Positions 1-5,337 of a DNA stretch of 11,853 nt are shown in pieces. Source of the stretch: CAG-1031 sp964556785. GTDB lineage: Bacteria > Bacteroidota > Bacteroidia > Bacteroidales > Muribaculaceae. The notes under the pieces were generated by a model, which was not told the origin of the DNA, ran no database searches, and was given only the letters and a program-made list of their open reading frames with translations. Numbering within the stretch: the first letter of the stretch is position 1; each line of letters begins with the position of its first letter. The DNA lies in NCBI GenBank assembly GCA_964556785.1, contig CAZKXM010000061.1, forward strand, positions 1 through 11,853, written 5' to 3'. Position numbers and translations under genes: made by a program.

Positions 1-906
1 GCCGTAGTCAAAACAGAGTGAGTCCCATGCCGGATGCTCGCGACGCGAGTCGCCATAGAAATACTGTGCCGGATCGCCGGCCAGCATTCCGAGTCCCTCC
101 ATCTCATTCTTGACGGCATGGCTGTGGACTATATCCATTATCACGGCAATCCCCAGCCCGTGAGCTTCATCGATAAGCGCCTTGAGGTCTTCGGGAGTGC
201 CGAAACGGCTTGATGCCGCGAAGAAATTCGACACATGATAGCCGAACGATCCATAATAAGGATGTTCCTGGATGGCCATGATCTGTATGGCATTATAGCC
301 GTCGGCAGCAATGCGCGGAAGCACCGTCTGCCGGAACTCATCATAGGTCCCCACTCCCTCGCGCTCCTGAGCCATGCCGATGTGGCATTCATAGATCAGC
401 AGCGGGCGTGTGTCGGGCTCAAACTTCTTTACTTTCCACTCATACGGCGCCGGATCCCACACCTGAGCCGAAAAAAGCTTGGTGTTATCGTCCTGAACCA
501 CCCTTGTGGCATAAGCCGGAATTCGCTCGCCTGAACCGCCCGGCCATTCCACTAACATTTTGTAGAACTCACCATGGTGCAGAGCGTCAGGCGGAAGCTG
601 CAGCTCCCACACGCCGTCAGTGCCGTCGAGCTTTTTCAGCGCAAAGCGCTCGTCTTTGCGCCAGTCCGAGAAATCGCCCGTCAGAGTAATGGCGGTGGCA
701 TTGGGAGCCCACTCGCGGAACACCCAGCCTTTTCCGTCGGGAAGCCGGTGAAGCCCGAAGTAACGGTGAGCGTTGGCAAAGTCGTCGAGCGAGCCCGCAT
801 TCTGCGTCAGGTCCTTCTCCTTATCGATCGCGTCCTTGTGGCGTCCCTCTATTGCCGGAGCAAATGGCTTGAGCCACGGATCGTTCTTTATAAGCTTGAG
901 TTCCAT
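1..906 (-). CDS. glgB: 1,4-alpha-glucan branching enzyme, eukaryotic-type (GH13), N-terminal part; runs off left edge
   Basis: Branching enzyme cuts alpha-1,4 glucan chains and rejoins them in alpha-1,6 linkage during cytoplasmic glycogen synthesis. The 302 residues present contain an N-terminal helical segment (about 1-45, with WLKPFAP at 11-17), a CBM48 carbohydrate-binding module (about 46-150, with REWAPNA at 64-70 and TGDFSDW at 76-82), and the beginning of the GH13 TIM barrel (YECHIGMAQ at 172-180, the EHPYYGSFGYHV stretch at 214-225, and conserved region I DIVHSH at 258-263). The helical N-terminus and FGLHR spacing resemble eukaryotic GBE1 more than E. coli GlgB. The catalytic Asp and Glu of regions II and III lie beyond position 1, so activity cannot be judged. 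Enzymes of this type are about 670-700 residues long, so over half is missing. The start is the ATG at 906-904, 35 bp after a -7 element. The frame is open to the window edge. Confidence 0.93.
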   Translation of the reverse strand, partial: MELKLIKNDPWLKPFAPAIEGRHKDAIDKEKDLTQNAGSLDDFANAHRYFGLHRLPDGKGWVFREWAPNATAITLTGDFSDWRKDERFALKKLDGTDGVWELQLPPDALHHGEFYKMLVEWPGGSGERIPAYATRVVQDDNTKLFSAQVWDPAPYEWKVKKFEPDTRPLLIYECHIGMAQEREGVGTYDEFRQTVLPRIAADGYNAIQIMAIQEHPYYGSFGYHVSNFFAASSRFGTPEDLKALIDEAHGLGIAVIMDIVHSHAVKNEMEGLGMLAGDPAQYFYGDSRREHPAWDSLCFDYG

Positions 907-941
907 GAATTTCGGTTATTATTGAGGGTGGAGAAATGTTA

Positions 942-949
942 CAAACTTA
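942..949 (-). promoter_or_regulatory. Candidate -7 promoter element for glgB
   Basis: On the minus strand this reads TAAGTTTG, a perfect match to the Bacteroidetes -7 consensus TAnnTTTG, and it lies 35 bp upstream of the branching-enzyme start. A TTTG occurs 14 bp further upstream, closer than the usual 19-21 bp, so the -33 half is weak. It suggests glgB can be transcribed separately from the metallopeptidase gene that ends at 961. Confidence 0.5.
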
Positions 950-960
950 GCAAATTATTT

Positions 961-1827
961 TCACAAATTGGAGTAAGGCACCGAAAAAGTGTCGCCCCGG
1001 CGAATGTCGCCAGTCTGCACACCGAGGTTGAGCCAGCGGTAGCGTTGAGCCGATGTGCCGTGATTGAACGTTTCGGGCACGGCATAGCCCCGCGCCGACT
1101 TCTGGAGATAGTCGTCGCCGATTTTTTTCGCTGCATCGAGAGCCTCTTCGAGATCACCCGGCTCCAGCGAGCCAAACATCCGGTTGTCGTGGTGGGCCCA
1201 CACTCCTGCAAGGAAATCGGCCTGCAGCTCCAGGCGCACGCTCATCCTGTTTGCCTCGGTCTGACTCATGCGCGCCATCTGCGAATGGGCCTCGTCGAGC
1301 GTGCCCAAAAGATACTGCACATGGTGGCCCACCTCATGGGCTATCACATAGGCGTAGGCAAAGTCGCCGTCGGCCCCGAGAGTCTGCCTCATCTGCGAGA
1401 AGAAGCTCAGATCGATGTAGAGGGCGCGGTCGGCCGAGCAATAGAACGGTCCCATCGACGCCTGCGCGGTGCCGCAGCCGCTGGTTGTTGTTCCGGAATA
1501 GAGCACCATGCGCGGCGGCTCATATTCGAGCCCCAACCTGCGGAACTGTTCGGTCCACACATCCTCGGTTCCGGCAAGAATCTGCTTCGAAAAATCTGCC
1601 AGCTCCTGCTCTCGTGGCGAGGGGGTGTAAGCTTCCTGAACCGGCGATGCCGACGGCAGATTATCCGTAACCCCGTTCAACACCTGCATAGGGTCGCCAC
1701 CCATAAGCCATGTGATCAGCGCTATCACAACAGCGGCGCCTATGCCGCCACCGATCTTGAACCCGCGGCCACCCTGGCCGCGCCTGTCGTCAACATTGTT
1801 GCTGAACCTTCGTCCGTCGAGTTTCAT
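961..1827 (-). CDS. ypfJ: Neutral zinc metallopeptidase, YpfJ family
   Basis: The predicted product is a 288-residue single-pass membrane peptidase of the YpfJ/KPN_02809 family (zinc peptidase domain PF04228). Residues 1-21 are polar and probably cytoplasmic (MKLDGRRFSNN at 1-11). Residues 22-42 are a glycine-rich membrane anchor, and the rest is expected in the periplasm. Zinc site: HEVGH at 164-168 inside VIAHEVGHHVQ, with a probable third ligand in the RLELQADFLAG block (E200 or D204). SGCGTAQASMGPFYC (116-130) is the family's cysteine-containing signature. The length is normal and the zinc site intact, so the enzyme is probably active. The natural substrate of the family is not established. 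It is the first minus-strand gene here, 54 bp ahead of glgB, with no functional link seen. The start is the ATG at 1827-1825, the only one giving the polar head before the membrane segment. Confidence 0.9.
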   Translation of the reverse strand: MKLDGRRFSNNVDDRRGQGGRGFKIGGGIGAAVVIALITWLMGGDPMQVLNGVTDNLPSASPVQEAYTPSPREQELADFSKQILAGTEDVWTEQFRRLGLEYEPPRMVLYSGTTTSGCGTAQASMGPFYCSADRALYIDLSFFSQMRQTLGADGDFAYAYVIAHEVGHHVQYLLGTLDEAHSQMARMSQTEANRMSVRLELQADFLAGVWAHHDNRMFGSLEPGDLEEALDAAKKIGDDYLQKSARGYAVPETFNHGTSAQRYRWLNLGVQTGDIRRGDTFSVPYSNL

Positions 1828-1876
1828 ATTGAGTCAGTAAATTCAGTAAATAATGTCAAGTGGATTGCCACAGTCA

Positions 1877-1884
1877 CAAAAATA
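1877..1884 (-). promoter_or_regulatory. Candidate -7 promoter element for the metallopeptidase gene
   Basis: The minus strand reads TATTTTTG, matching TAnnTTTG, 49 bp upstream of the metallopeptidase ATG. A TTTG sits 16 bp further upstream, slightly closer than the usual 19-21 bp. The element is back to back with the tRNA-Leu promoter on the other strand, so the two transcripts would start about 60 bp apart and diverge. Confidence 0.4.
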
Positions 1885-1894
1885 ACAAAAACTC

Positions 1895-1925
1895 TTGCAT
1901 CAAAGTTAATTTTGCCCTAACTTTG
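1895..1925 (+). promoter_or_regulatory. Promoter of tRNA-Leu
   Basis: TTG at 1895-1897 and TAACTTTG at 1918-1925 are separated by 20 bp. This is the full Bacteroidetes sigma-ABfr arrangement. It lies 10 bp upstream of the mature tRNA 5' end. Confidence 0.75.
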
Positions 1926-1935
1926 CCGAACAAAA

Positions 1936-2017
1936 GCCCGGATGGCGGAATCGGTAGACGCGACGGTCTCAAACACCGTTGGAGCAATCCATCCCGGTTC
2001 GAGCCCGGGTCCGGGTA
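1936..2017 (+). tRNA. tRNA-Leu (anticodon CAA)
   Basis: This is an 82-base class II tRNA. The acceptor GCCCGGA pairs with TCCGGGT (1-72 is G-U), with discriminator A at 2017. The anticodon stem ACGGT/ACCGT closes loop CTCAAAC, giving anticodon CAA, which reads UUG leucine codons. The long variable arm has a TGGA/TCCA stem, as expected for leucine. The T arm is CCCGG-TTCGAGC-CCGGG. CCA is not encoded (CAC follows). The gene has its own promoter and a downstream hairpin, so it is a single-gene transcript. Confidence 0.95.
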
Positions 2018-2025
2018 CACAGTCG

Positions 2026-2059
2026 CAGCCCCCTTCACGCCTTGATGTGAAGGGGGCTG
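2026..2059 (+). terminator. Terminator-like hairpin after tRNA-Leu
   Basis: There is a perfect 13-bp inverted repeat, 2026-2038 with 2047-2059, closing an 8-base loop 8 bases after the tRNA. No U-tract follows, so it could act as a 3'-processing or stabilising structure rather than a classic intrinsic terminator. Confidence 0.65.
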
Positions 2060-2095
2060 TCGGATCTCAGGCGGGAGCTAATGTGAACGTTTGGA

Positions 2096-2135
2096 GCGGT
2101 CGGTTAGGGGGTTACGCTAGGCTTAGCTAAACCGC
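2096..2135 (+). other. Imperfect hairpin between the tRNA terminator and the next promoter
   Basis: GCGGT (2096-2100) pairs with ACCGC (2131-2135) and TTAG (2104-2107) with CTAA (2127-2130), with a 3-base bulge. It ends 3 bp before the -33 element of the thioredoxin-fold gene. It might be a protein-binding site or a second part of the upstream termination region. Nothing in the sequence decides between these. Confidence 0.3.
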
Positions 2136-2138
2136 AGA

Positions 2139-2170
2139 TTTGGCAGATTAAAAAATGTTTTGTAATTTTG
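2139..2170 (+). promoter_or_regulatory. Promoter of the thioredoxin-fold gene
   Basis: TTTG at 2139-2142 and TAATTTTG at 2163-2170 are separated by 20 bp, matching the Bacteroidetes consensus at both elements. Transcription should begin near 2176, giving an unusually long leader of about 130 bases before the start codon at 2307. Confidence 0.75.
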
Positions 2171-2194
2171 CGGCACCATTTCCAACGAGGGAGT

Positions 2195-2244
2195 GCCGCA
2201 GAGGCGGTCTCCGTGGCCGAAAATCGGCCGGGCACGGGAGCGGC
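2195..2244 (+). promoter_or_regulatory. GC-rich structured 5' leader of the thioredoxin-fold mRNA
   Basis: GGCCGA (2215-2220) pairs with TCGGCC (2224-2229) around a 3-base loop. Below a 4-base bulge, CCGT (2211-2214) pairs with ACGG (2234-2237), then CT (2209-2210) with AG (2239-2240). Alternatively GCCGC (2195-2199) can pair with GCGGC (2240-2244). The hairpin lies wholly within the predicted leader and is much more GC-rich than the flanking promoter and the AT-rich bases before the start codon. I do not recognise it as a known riboswitch class. Confidence 0.45.
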
Positions 2245-2306
2245 GGTGTGATGCGATATTCCCCGTCGTTACCCCTGTCAGAAGTTTCAACAATATTTAC
2301 ATCTTT

Positions 2307-2804
2307 ATGAAGAAAACAATGTGGTTCATTGCGCTCTTCGCAGTTGTGGTGATCAACCTGTCGGCCCACACAGACAGGGCATTCGAAGCCGCTGAAGGCT
2401 TCTCGGCCCCGCAGTTTCAACTTACACACTATGGCGATTCCACCGCCATATCGCTCGCCGACATGAAAGGCCGGTTCACGCTGGTTAACTTCTGGAGCTC
2501 CGAGGAGCCTCAGTCAAGAATCGCGGCCAACGAGTATAACTCGTTTGCAAAGACGGCCAACCCGCAACAGTTCAGCCTTATCGGTGTCAATCTCGACGCT
2601 ACCGCCGCCCTCTTTCGTGAGACAGTGAAGCGCGATCGGCTGAATGAAGCAACGCAATACCGTGTCGCCGGCCCTGAGGCCGGGCGTCTTGCCGACGCCT
2701 ACAACCTGCGCCACGGCTTACGCTCCTTTCTGGTTGACCCGGCAGGAAAAATCATAGCCGTCAACCCCTCTCGAGCAACGCTCCATGCGATTTTGAATCG
2801 CTGA
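2307..2804 (+). CDS. Secreted thioredoxin-fold (TlpA/AhpC-TSA-like) protein without active-site cysteines
   Basis: The product is 165 residues. Residues 1-20 form a signal peptide (MKKTMWF, then a hydrophobic stretch, cleavage likely after LSA), which places the protein in the periplasm. The rest follows the TlpA/ResA order: APQFQL at 34-39, LADMKGRFTLVNFWSS at 50-65 (the strand leading into the active site), LIGVNLD at 91-97 and SFLVDPAGKIIAV at 140-152. Where WCxxC should follow NFW there is SSEEPQS (64-70). The whole protein has no cysteine, and the usual cis-proline before the FLVD strand is replaced by LR. It therefore cannot be a dithiol oxidoreductase; a binding, scaffold or chaperone role is inferred. 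The start at 2307 was chosen because it begins the signal peptide; an in-frame GTG at 2193 would add a non-signal-like arginine-rich stretch from the leader. Monocistronic, with its own promoter and terminator. Confidence 0.85.
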   Translation: MKKTMWFIALFAVVVINLSAHTDRAFEAAEGFSAPQFQLTHYGDSTAISLADMKGRFTLVNFWSSEEPQSRIAANEYNSFAKTANPQQFSLIGVNLDATAALFRETVKRDRLNEATQYRVAGPEAGRLADAYNLRHGLRSFLVDPAGKIIAVNPSRATLHAILNR

Positions 2805-2815
2805 TCCCTCATAAC

Positions 2816-2860
2816 CCCTGACATCCTGAAAATCAGTCGGATGTCAGGGCTTTAATTTTT
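2816..2860 (+). terminator. Intrinsic terminator of the thioredoxin-fold gene
   Basis: CCCTGACATCC (2816-2826) pairs perfectly with GGATGTCAGGG (2839-2849) around a 12-base loop. It is followed by a U-rich stretch (2851-2860) and starts 12 bases after the stop codon. Confidence 0.85.
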
Positions 2861-2887
2861 ATTAACAAAAAGTTTTTGCCCGATTAT

Positions 2888-2918
2888 TTTGCAGGTTTTA
2901 CAGAAACCCCTACCTTTG
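2888..2918 (+). promoter_or_regulatory. Promoter of tRNA-Glu
   Basis: TTTG at 2888-2891 and TACCTTTG at 2911-2918 are 19 bp apart, a full consensus pair. It lies 35 bp ahead of the mature tRNA, so a short 5' leader must be removed by RNase P. Confidence 0.75.
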
Positions 2919-2953
2919 CAATGCAATCAAGAGAGATTGTTACTTATAAAGAT

Positions 2954-3026
2954 GGCGATTTAGTGTAGTGGCCTAGCACGCCACCCTCTCACGGTGGAGA
3001 CCAGGGTTCGATTCCCTGATTCGCTA
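2954..3026 (+). tRNA. tRNA-Glu (anticodon CTC)
   Basis: This is a 73-base tRNA. The D stem GTGT pairs with GCAC. The anticodon stem CCACC/GGTGG closes loop CTCTCAC, giving anticodon CTC, which reads GAG glutamate codons. The T arm is CAGGG-TTCGATT-CCCTG and the discriminator is A. The acceptor GGCGATT against ATTCGCT pairs at all positions except 6-67 (U-U), with a G-U at 1-72. CCA is not encoded. The gene has its own promoter and a strong terminator. Confidence 0.93.
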
Positions 3027-3042
3027 CTCACCATCTATCGAC

Positions 3043-3078
3043 AGCAAGGTGTCCAATTTCGGACACCTTGCTTTTTTT
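3043..3078 (+). terminator. Intrinsic terminator of tRNA-Glu
   Basis: AGCAAGGTGTCC (3043-3054) pairs perfectly over 12 bp with 3061-3072 around a 6-base loop, followed by a run of seven T (3072-3078). This is a textbook intrinsic terminator 16 bases after the tRNA. Confidence 0.92.
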
Positions 3079-3205
3079 ATTCCGTTTGGGCTACATGCCA
3101 TTCCTTCCTGGCTCCATATTGCAATTCCACCCGTGCTTTATAGCGCCGCACAGGCAACCTTTATCGAAAGCAAGGCGTTTTATTGAAAAAACAATCTCAT
3201 TCATC

Positions 3206-3757
3206 ATGGAAACAAACGCTCTGATCAGCGACAATGTCGCTTACAATAATATCCTTACCCGCACCAGCGTGAGGCGCTTCGCTGACCGCCCCGTGAGCCC
3301 CGAACTTCAGGAAGCTATTCTGCGCGCTGCCATGTCGGCACCCTCGGGTGTGAACCGTCAGCCGTGGGAGTTCGTGGTTATCGACAATCCCGAACTTCTG
3401 AAGGCGCTTGCCGATGCGCTCCCCTATGCCAAAATGGCCGCTAAAGCGCCTATGGCCATAATGGTGTGCGGAAACCGCGACCGATTCCTTGAGGGCGACG
3501 ACTCCACGCTCTGGATTCAGGACCTCGCGGCTGCTTCCGAAAACATTCTGCTGGCGGCTCACACCCTCGGCCTCGGAGGTGTGTGGACCTGCCTCTACCC
3601 CCATGCCGACCGCATGGAGGCCGCTGCGTCGATTCTCGGCACCGGCAAAAATTTGGTGCCGTTCAACCTTATACCCGTCGGCTATCCGGCAACCGACCAG
3701 AAACCAATGGATAAATGGCATCCCGAGAGGGTGCACCGCAACCTGGAAAAGGGTTGA
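3206..3757 (+). CDS. Nitroreductase family FMN-dependent oxidoreductase
   Basis: The product is 183 residues, typical for a compact single-domain nitroreductase (PF00881). Such cytoplasmic flavoproteins use FMN and NAD(P)H to reduce nitroaromatics, quinones or related compounds; the physiological substrate cannot be read from sequence. Visible motifs are the FMN-phosphate segment RTSVRRF (19-25), APSGVNRQPWEF (45-56), the helix ending in GLGGVWT (122-128) and the C-terminal strand IPVGYPA (156-162). I chose the ATG at 3206 because family proteins start shortly before the R-S-x-R-x-F segment. An upstream in-frame start at 3068 lies inside the tRNA terminator and would add 46 unrelated residues. 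No clear TAnnTTTG element is visible between 3079 and 3205. No terminator is recognisable directly after the stop. Confidence 0.92.
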   Translation: METNALISDNVAYNNILTRTSVRRFADRPVSPELQEAILRAAMSAPSGVNRQPWEFVVIDNPELLKALADALPYAKMAAKAPMAIMVCGNRDRFLEGDDSTLWIQDLAAASENILLAAHTLGLGGVWTCLYPHADRMEAAASILGTGKNLVPFNLIPVGYPATDQKPMDKWHPERVHRNLEKG

Positions 3758-3809
3758 ATTCCATGCGGCGACTCAAGTTAGAAGAAAAAATCACTCTCAC
3801 CGGGTCACT

Positions 3810-3831
3810 TTTGCTAATTTTTTGCTAATTT
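3810..3831 (+). repeat. Perfect 11-bp tandem duplication in a promoter
   Basis: TTTGCTAATTT occurs at 3810-3820 and again at 3821-3831 with no spacer. The second copy supplies the -7 element of the downstream structured RNA, and the first presents a near-copy, TAATTTTT. Confidence 0.9.
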
Positions 3832-3833
3832 TG
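3826..3833 (+). promoter_or_regulatory. Candidate -7 element for the structured RNA
   Basis: TAATTTTG matches TAnnTTTG. No good TTTG or TTG lies 19-21 bp upstream; the nearest TTTG is 12 bp away in the first repeat copy. Predicted transcription start is about 3838-3842, at the first base-paired segment of the RNA candidate. Confidence 0.5.
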
Positions 3834-3835
3834 TA

Positions 3836-4240
3836 GCGCAATCCGGGAGAAATCGGTTTGCGCAAAAGGCATTTAGCTTTGTTCTTTGTCTTAAAATCGC
3901 CAATTTTCAGACTGTCGAAGAACGATGGCAAGAGTGTCCCTTTTTGCTGTTCTCGTTTATGTCATCTGCGCCGATATTGTGCAGTCGCCATATTCGATAT
4001 CGGCGTGGGGTGATTATTTTCTTCCGTCCTTTCGACACGCGTGTTTGGCGATACGTAAGACAAGAGGACTTAAGCGACAATCAAGCTCCGCGCCTTTTGT
4101 ATTTTCAGAGATCATTTCTTTCGCCTCACTTTGGCAGAGCTTACAGGGCATTTCAACTGAAACGTTGCGCCTAATAAGCTCAGCAGTCCACGTTTCTTTA
4201 TTTCCTATTTTAATAATGGTCGAAGGGCTGTAAGACCACA
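3836..4240 (+). ncRNA. Candidate structured noncoding RNA (multibranch fold), family not recognised
   Basis: This stretch between the nitroreductase and the lipoprotein lacks a convincing gene but folds in a nested way on the plus strand. Closing helix: 3862-3870 with 4092-4100 (9 bp), 3875-3879 with 4083-4087 (5 bp), 3886-3894 with 4070-4080 (9 bp, 2-base bulge). Inside it are three hairpins: 3920-3958 (AACGA/TCGTT, then GCAAGAG against U-rich 3941-3947), 3961-4014 (19 pairs, one bulge, six G-U), and 4026-4069 (GTCCT/AGGAC, inner 4040-4044 with 4051-4055). A further hairpin, 4134-4184, holds GAGCTTA/TAAGCTC and an AACT tetraloop, and a small one lies at 4217-4238. Many pairs are G-U, which pair in RNA only on this strand. 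It could be a stand-alone RNA or a very long leader of the lipoprotein, because no terminator separates them. It lacks RNase P, tmRNA and SRP signatures; 6S RNA is not excluded. An open frame at 3925-4233 overlaps it. Confidence 0.55.
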
Positions 4241-4254
4241 AAAACTCTATTATT

Positions 4255-4620
4255 ATGGAGACATTGAAACATCTCTCATTCACCAAACTCATCATGTTTT
4301 TTGCTCTGTTAGGAGTCACGGCAACCTTTTATTCGTGTAAGGATTCAGACGATGATGAACCGGGACAAAATGAATTAGTCGGCACATGGTATTACTATGA
4401 CGACGAAGACGACGAACTCGACTATGACGACTATTTCGAGTTCAAGAGCAATGGAAAAATGATCTATAGTGGTGACGAAACCGGCACTTACAAGTATGAC
4501 TCAAAATCAAGCATTCTGACACTTAAATATGAGTACGGTCTCACTGAGAGACTTGAGGTTGAGTTTATTAGCAAAAACCTTATAGAAATCGAAGATTTCG
4601 GCATGTATAAACGGAGATAA
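4255..4620 (+). CDS. Small acidic surface lipoprotein, lipocalin-like fold suspected
   Basis: The product is 121 residues. Residues 1-27 are a lipoprotein signal peptide (KLIMFFALLG at 11-20) ending at the lipobox cysteine C28. The next residues, KDSDDDE (29-35), resemble the acidic Bacteroidetes export signal that sends lipoproteins to the outer face of the outer membrane. NELVGTWYYY (39-48) and the strand pattern that follows (FEFKSNGKMIY at 61-71, TGTYKYD at 77-83, ILTLKYEYG at 87-95) are typical of lipocalin-like or DUF4923-type small lipoproteins; this is inferred from pattern only. Residues 49-60 are almost entirely Asp, Glu and Tyr. Lysine- and AT-rich codons contrast with the GC-rich neighbours. 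No separate promoter is clear, so it may be transcribed with the structured RNA upstream. A strong terminator follows. Function unknown. Confidence 0.82.
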   Translation: METLKHLSFTKLIMFFALLGVTATFYSCKDSDDDEPGQNELVGTWYYYDDEDDELDYDDYFEFKSNGKMIYSGDETGTYKYDSKSSILTLKYEYGLTERLEVEFISKNLIEIEDFGMYKRR

Positions 4621-4637
4621 GATTTACAAATCATAAA

Positions 4638-4688
4638 AGGAGGGTGTGAGAATTTTTTGAAAAACAATCACACCCTCCTCGTTTTTTT
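4638..4688 (+). terminator. Intrinsic terminator of the lipoprotein gene
   Basis: AGGAGGGTGTGA (4638-4649) pairs perfectly with 4668-4679 (12 bp). The 18-base loop can itself pair further through its T-run and A-run. Seven T follow at 4682-4688. Confidence 0.9.
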
Positions 4689-4744
4689 GGTTGCGGCCGG
4701 CAAACTTGGAAGCACATGGTGCATGCCGATTGCAAACAATCAGC

Positions 4745-4752
4745 TACCTTTG
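4745..4752 (+). promoter_or_regulatory. Candidate -7 element for the acetyltransferase gene
   Basis: TACCTTTG, a perfect TAnnTTTG match, lies 54 bp ahead of the start at 4807 and just after the previous terminator. No TTG or TTTG is present at the expected 19-21 bp upstream. Confidence 0.55.
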
Positions 4753-4806
4753 CAGTGTGATCTCCATCGCCACCCGACAGGATAACCGAAGATCACTCTC
4801 TACACT

Positions 4807-5328
4807 ATGGAAGAAATCAGAATCGACATAGCCCACCCCACGCCCGAGGAAAACGAGCTGGCAATATCGCAGGCGCAGGCCCTGTTCAGGTTCAACCACA
4901 CCATGCCCCACACGCCCGAATACACCGAGCAGATGACGCAGCTGTTCGGCCACATAGGCGAAGGGAGTCTTGTGGTGACCCCGCTGAGCGGCGTGCGCTT
5001 CAATTGCGTCAACATCGGTAAAAACGTGATAATCAACTGTGGCTGTCTGATGATGTCGGCCGGCGGCATAACGATTGAAGACAATGTTATGATCGCCGCC
5101 AACACCCAGCTGCTCACCAACAATCACGATCTCGACCATCGCGAAATCATAACCTGCAAACCGGTGAGGATTTGCCGCGGCACATGGATCGGCGCCGGAG
5201 CAACGATTCTTCCCGGAGTGACGGTAGGCGAAAATGCCGTTGTAGGCGCCGGAAGCGTGGTGACGAAGGATGTAGAGCCAAACACCATGGTGGCAGGCAA
5301 TCCGGCCCGGGTGATAAGGAGGCTCTGA
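4807..5328 (+). CDS. Sugar O-acetyltransferase, left-handed beta-helix (maltose/galactoside acetyltransferase-like)
   Basis: The product is 173 residues, a little shorter than typical MAT/LacA enzymes (about 185-200). These cytoplasmic trimers transfer acetyl from acetyl-CoA to a sugar hydroxyl. Residues about 20-50 correspond to the N-terminal Mac-type helices (ALFRFNHTMPHTPEY at 25-39). From about 56 the protein is built of hexapeptide turns (VNIGKNVIIN at 68-77, ITIEDNVMIA at 88-97, TWIGAGATILPGVTVGENAV at 126-145, AGNPARVIRRL at 163-173). The catalytic histidine is expected in NNHDLDHR (105-112), most likely H107. The acceptor sugar is unknown; there is no nearby capsule or O-antigen cluster to suggest one. 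Monocistronic. Its stop lies only 9 bp from the convergent DUF3037 gene, with no terminator between them. Confidence 0.9.
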   Translation: MEEIRIDIAHPTPEENELAISQAQALFRFNHTMPHTPEYTEQMTQLFGHIGEGSLVVTPLSGVRFNCVNIGKNVIINCGCLMMSAGGITIEDNVMIAANTQLLTNNHDLDHREIITCKPVRICRGTWIGAGATILPGVTVGENAVVGAGSVVTKDVEPNTMVAGNPARVIRRL

Positions 5329-5337
5329 AGCTGATTC

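Noticed and set aside
574..1920. Long plus-strand open frame (448 codons) across the glgB and metallopeptidase region
   Set aside because: It lies antisense to two genes with clear motifs (CBM48/GH13 and HEVGH). Its translation has no recognisable domain and crosses the boundary between the two genes.
2193..2306. In-frame GTG start extending the thioredoxin-fold protein by 38 residues
   Set aside because: It would bury the signal peptide behind an Arg-rich segment encoded by the hairpin leader; the ATG at 2307 begins a normal signal peptide.
3068..3205. Upstream start for the nitroreductase
   Set aside because: It begins inside the tRNA-Glu terminator and adds residues unlike the family; the ATG at 3206 gives the normal length.
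3925..4233. Open frame of 102 codons in the nitroreductase-lipoprotein interval
   Set aside because: Composition is not protein-like for this genome, an overlapping frame is equally open, and the DNA is better explained by a nested RNA fold. Codon-substitution analysis could overturn this.
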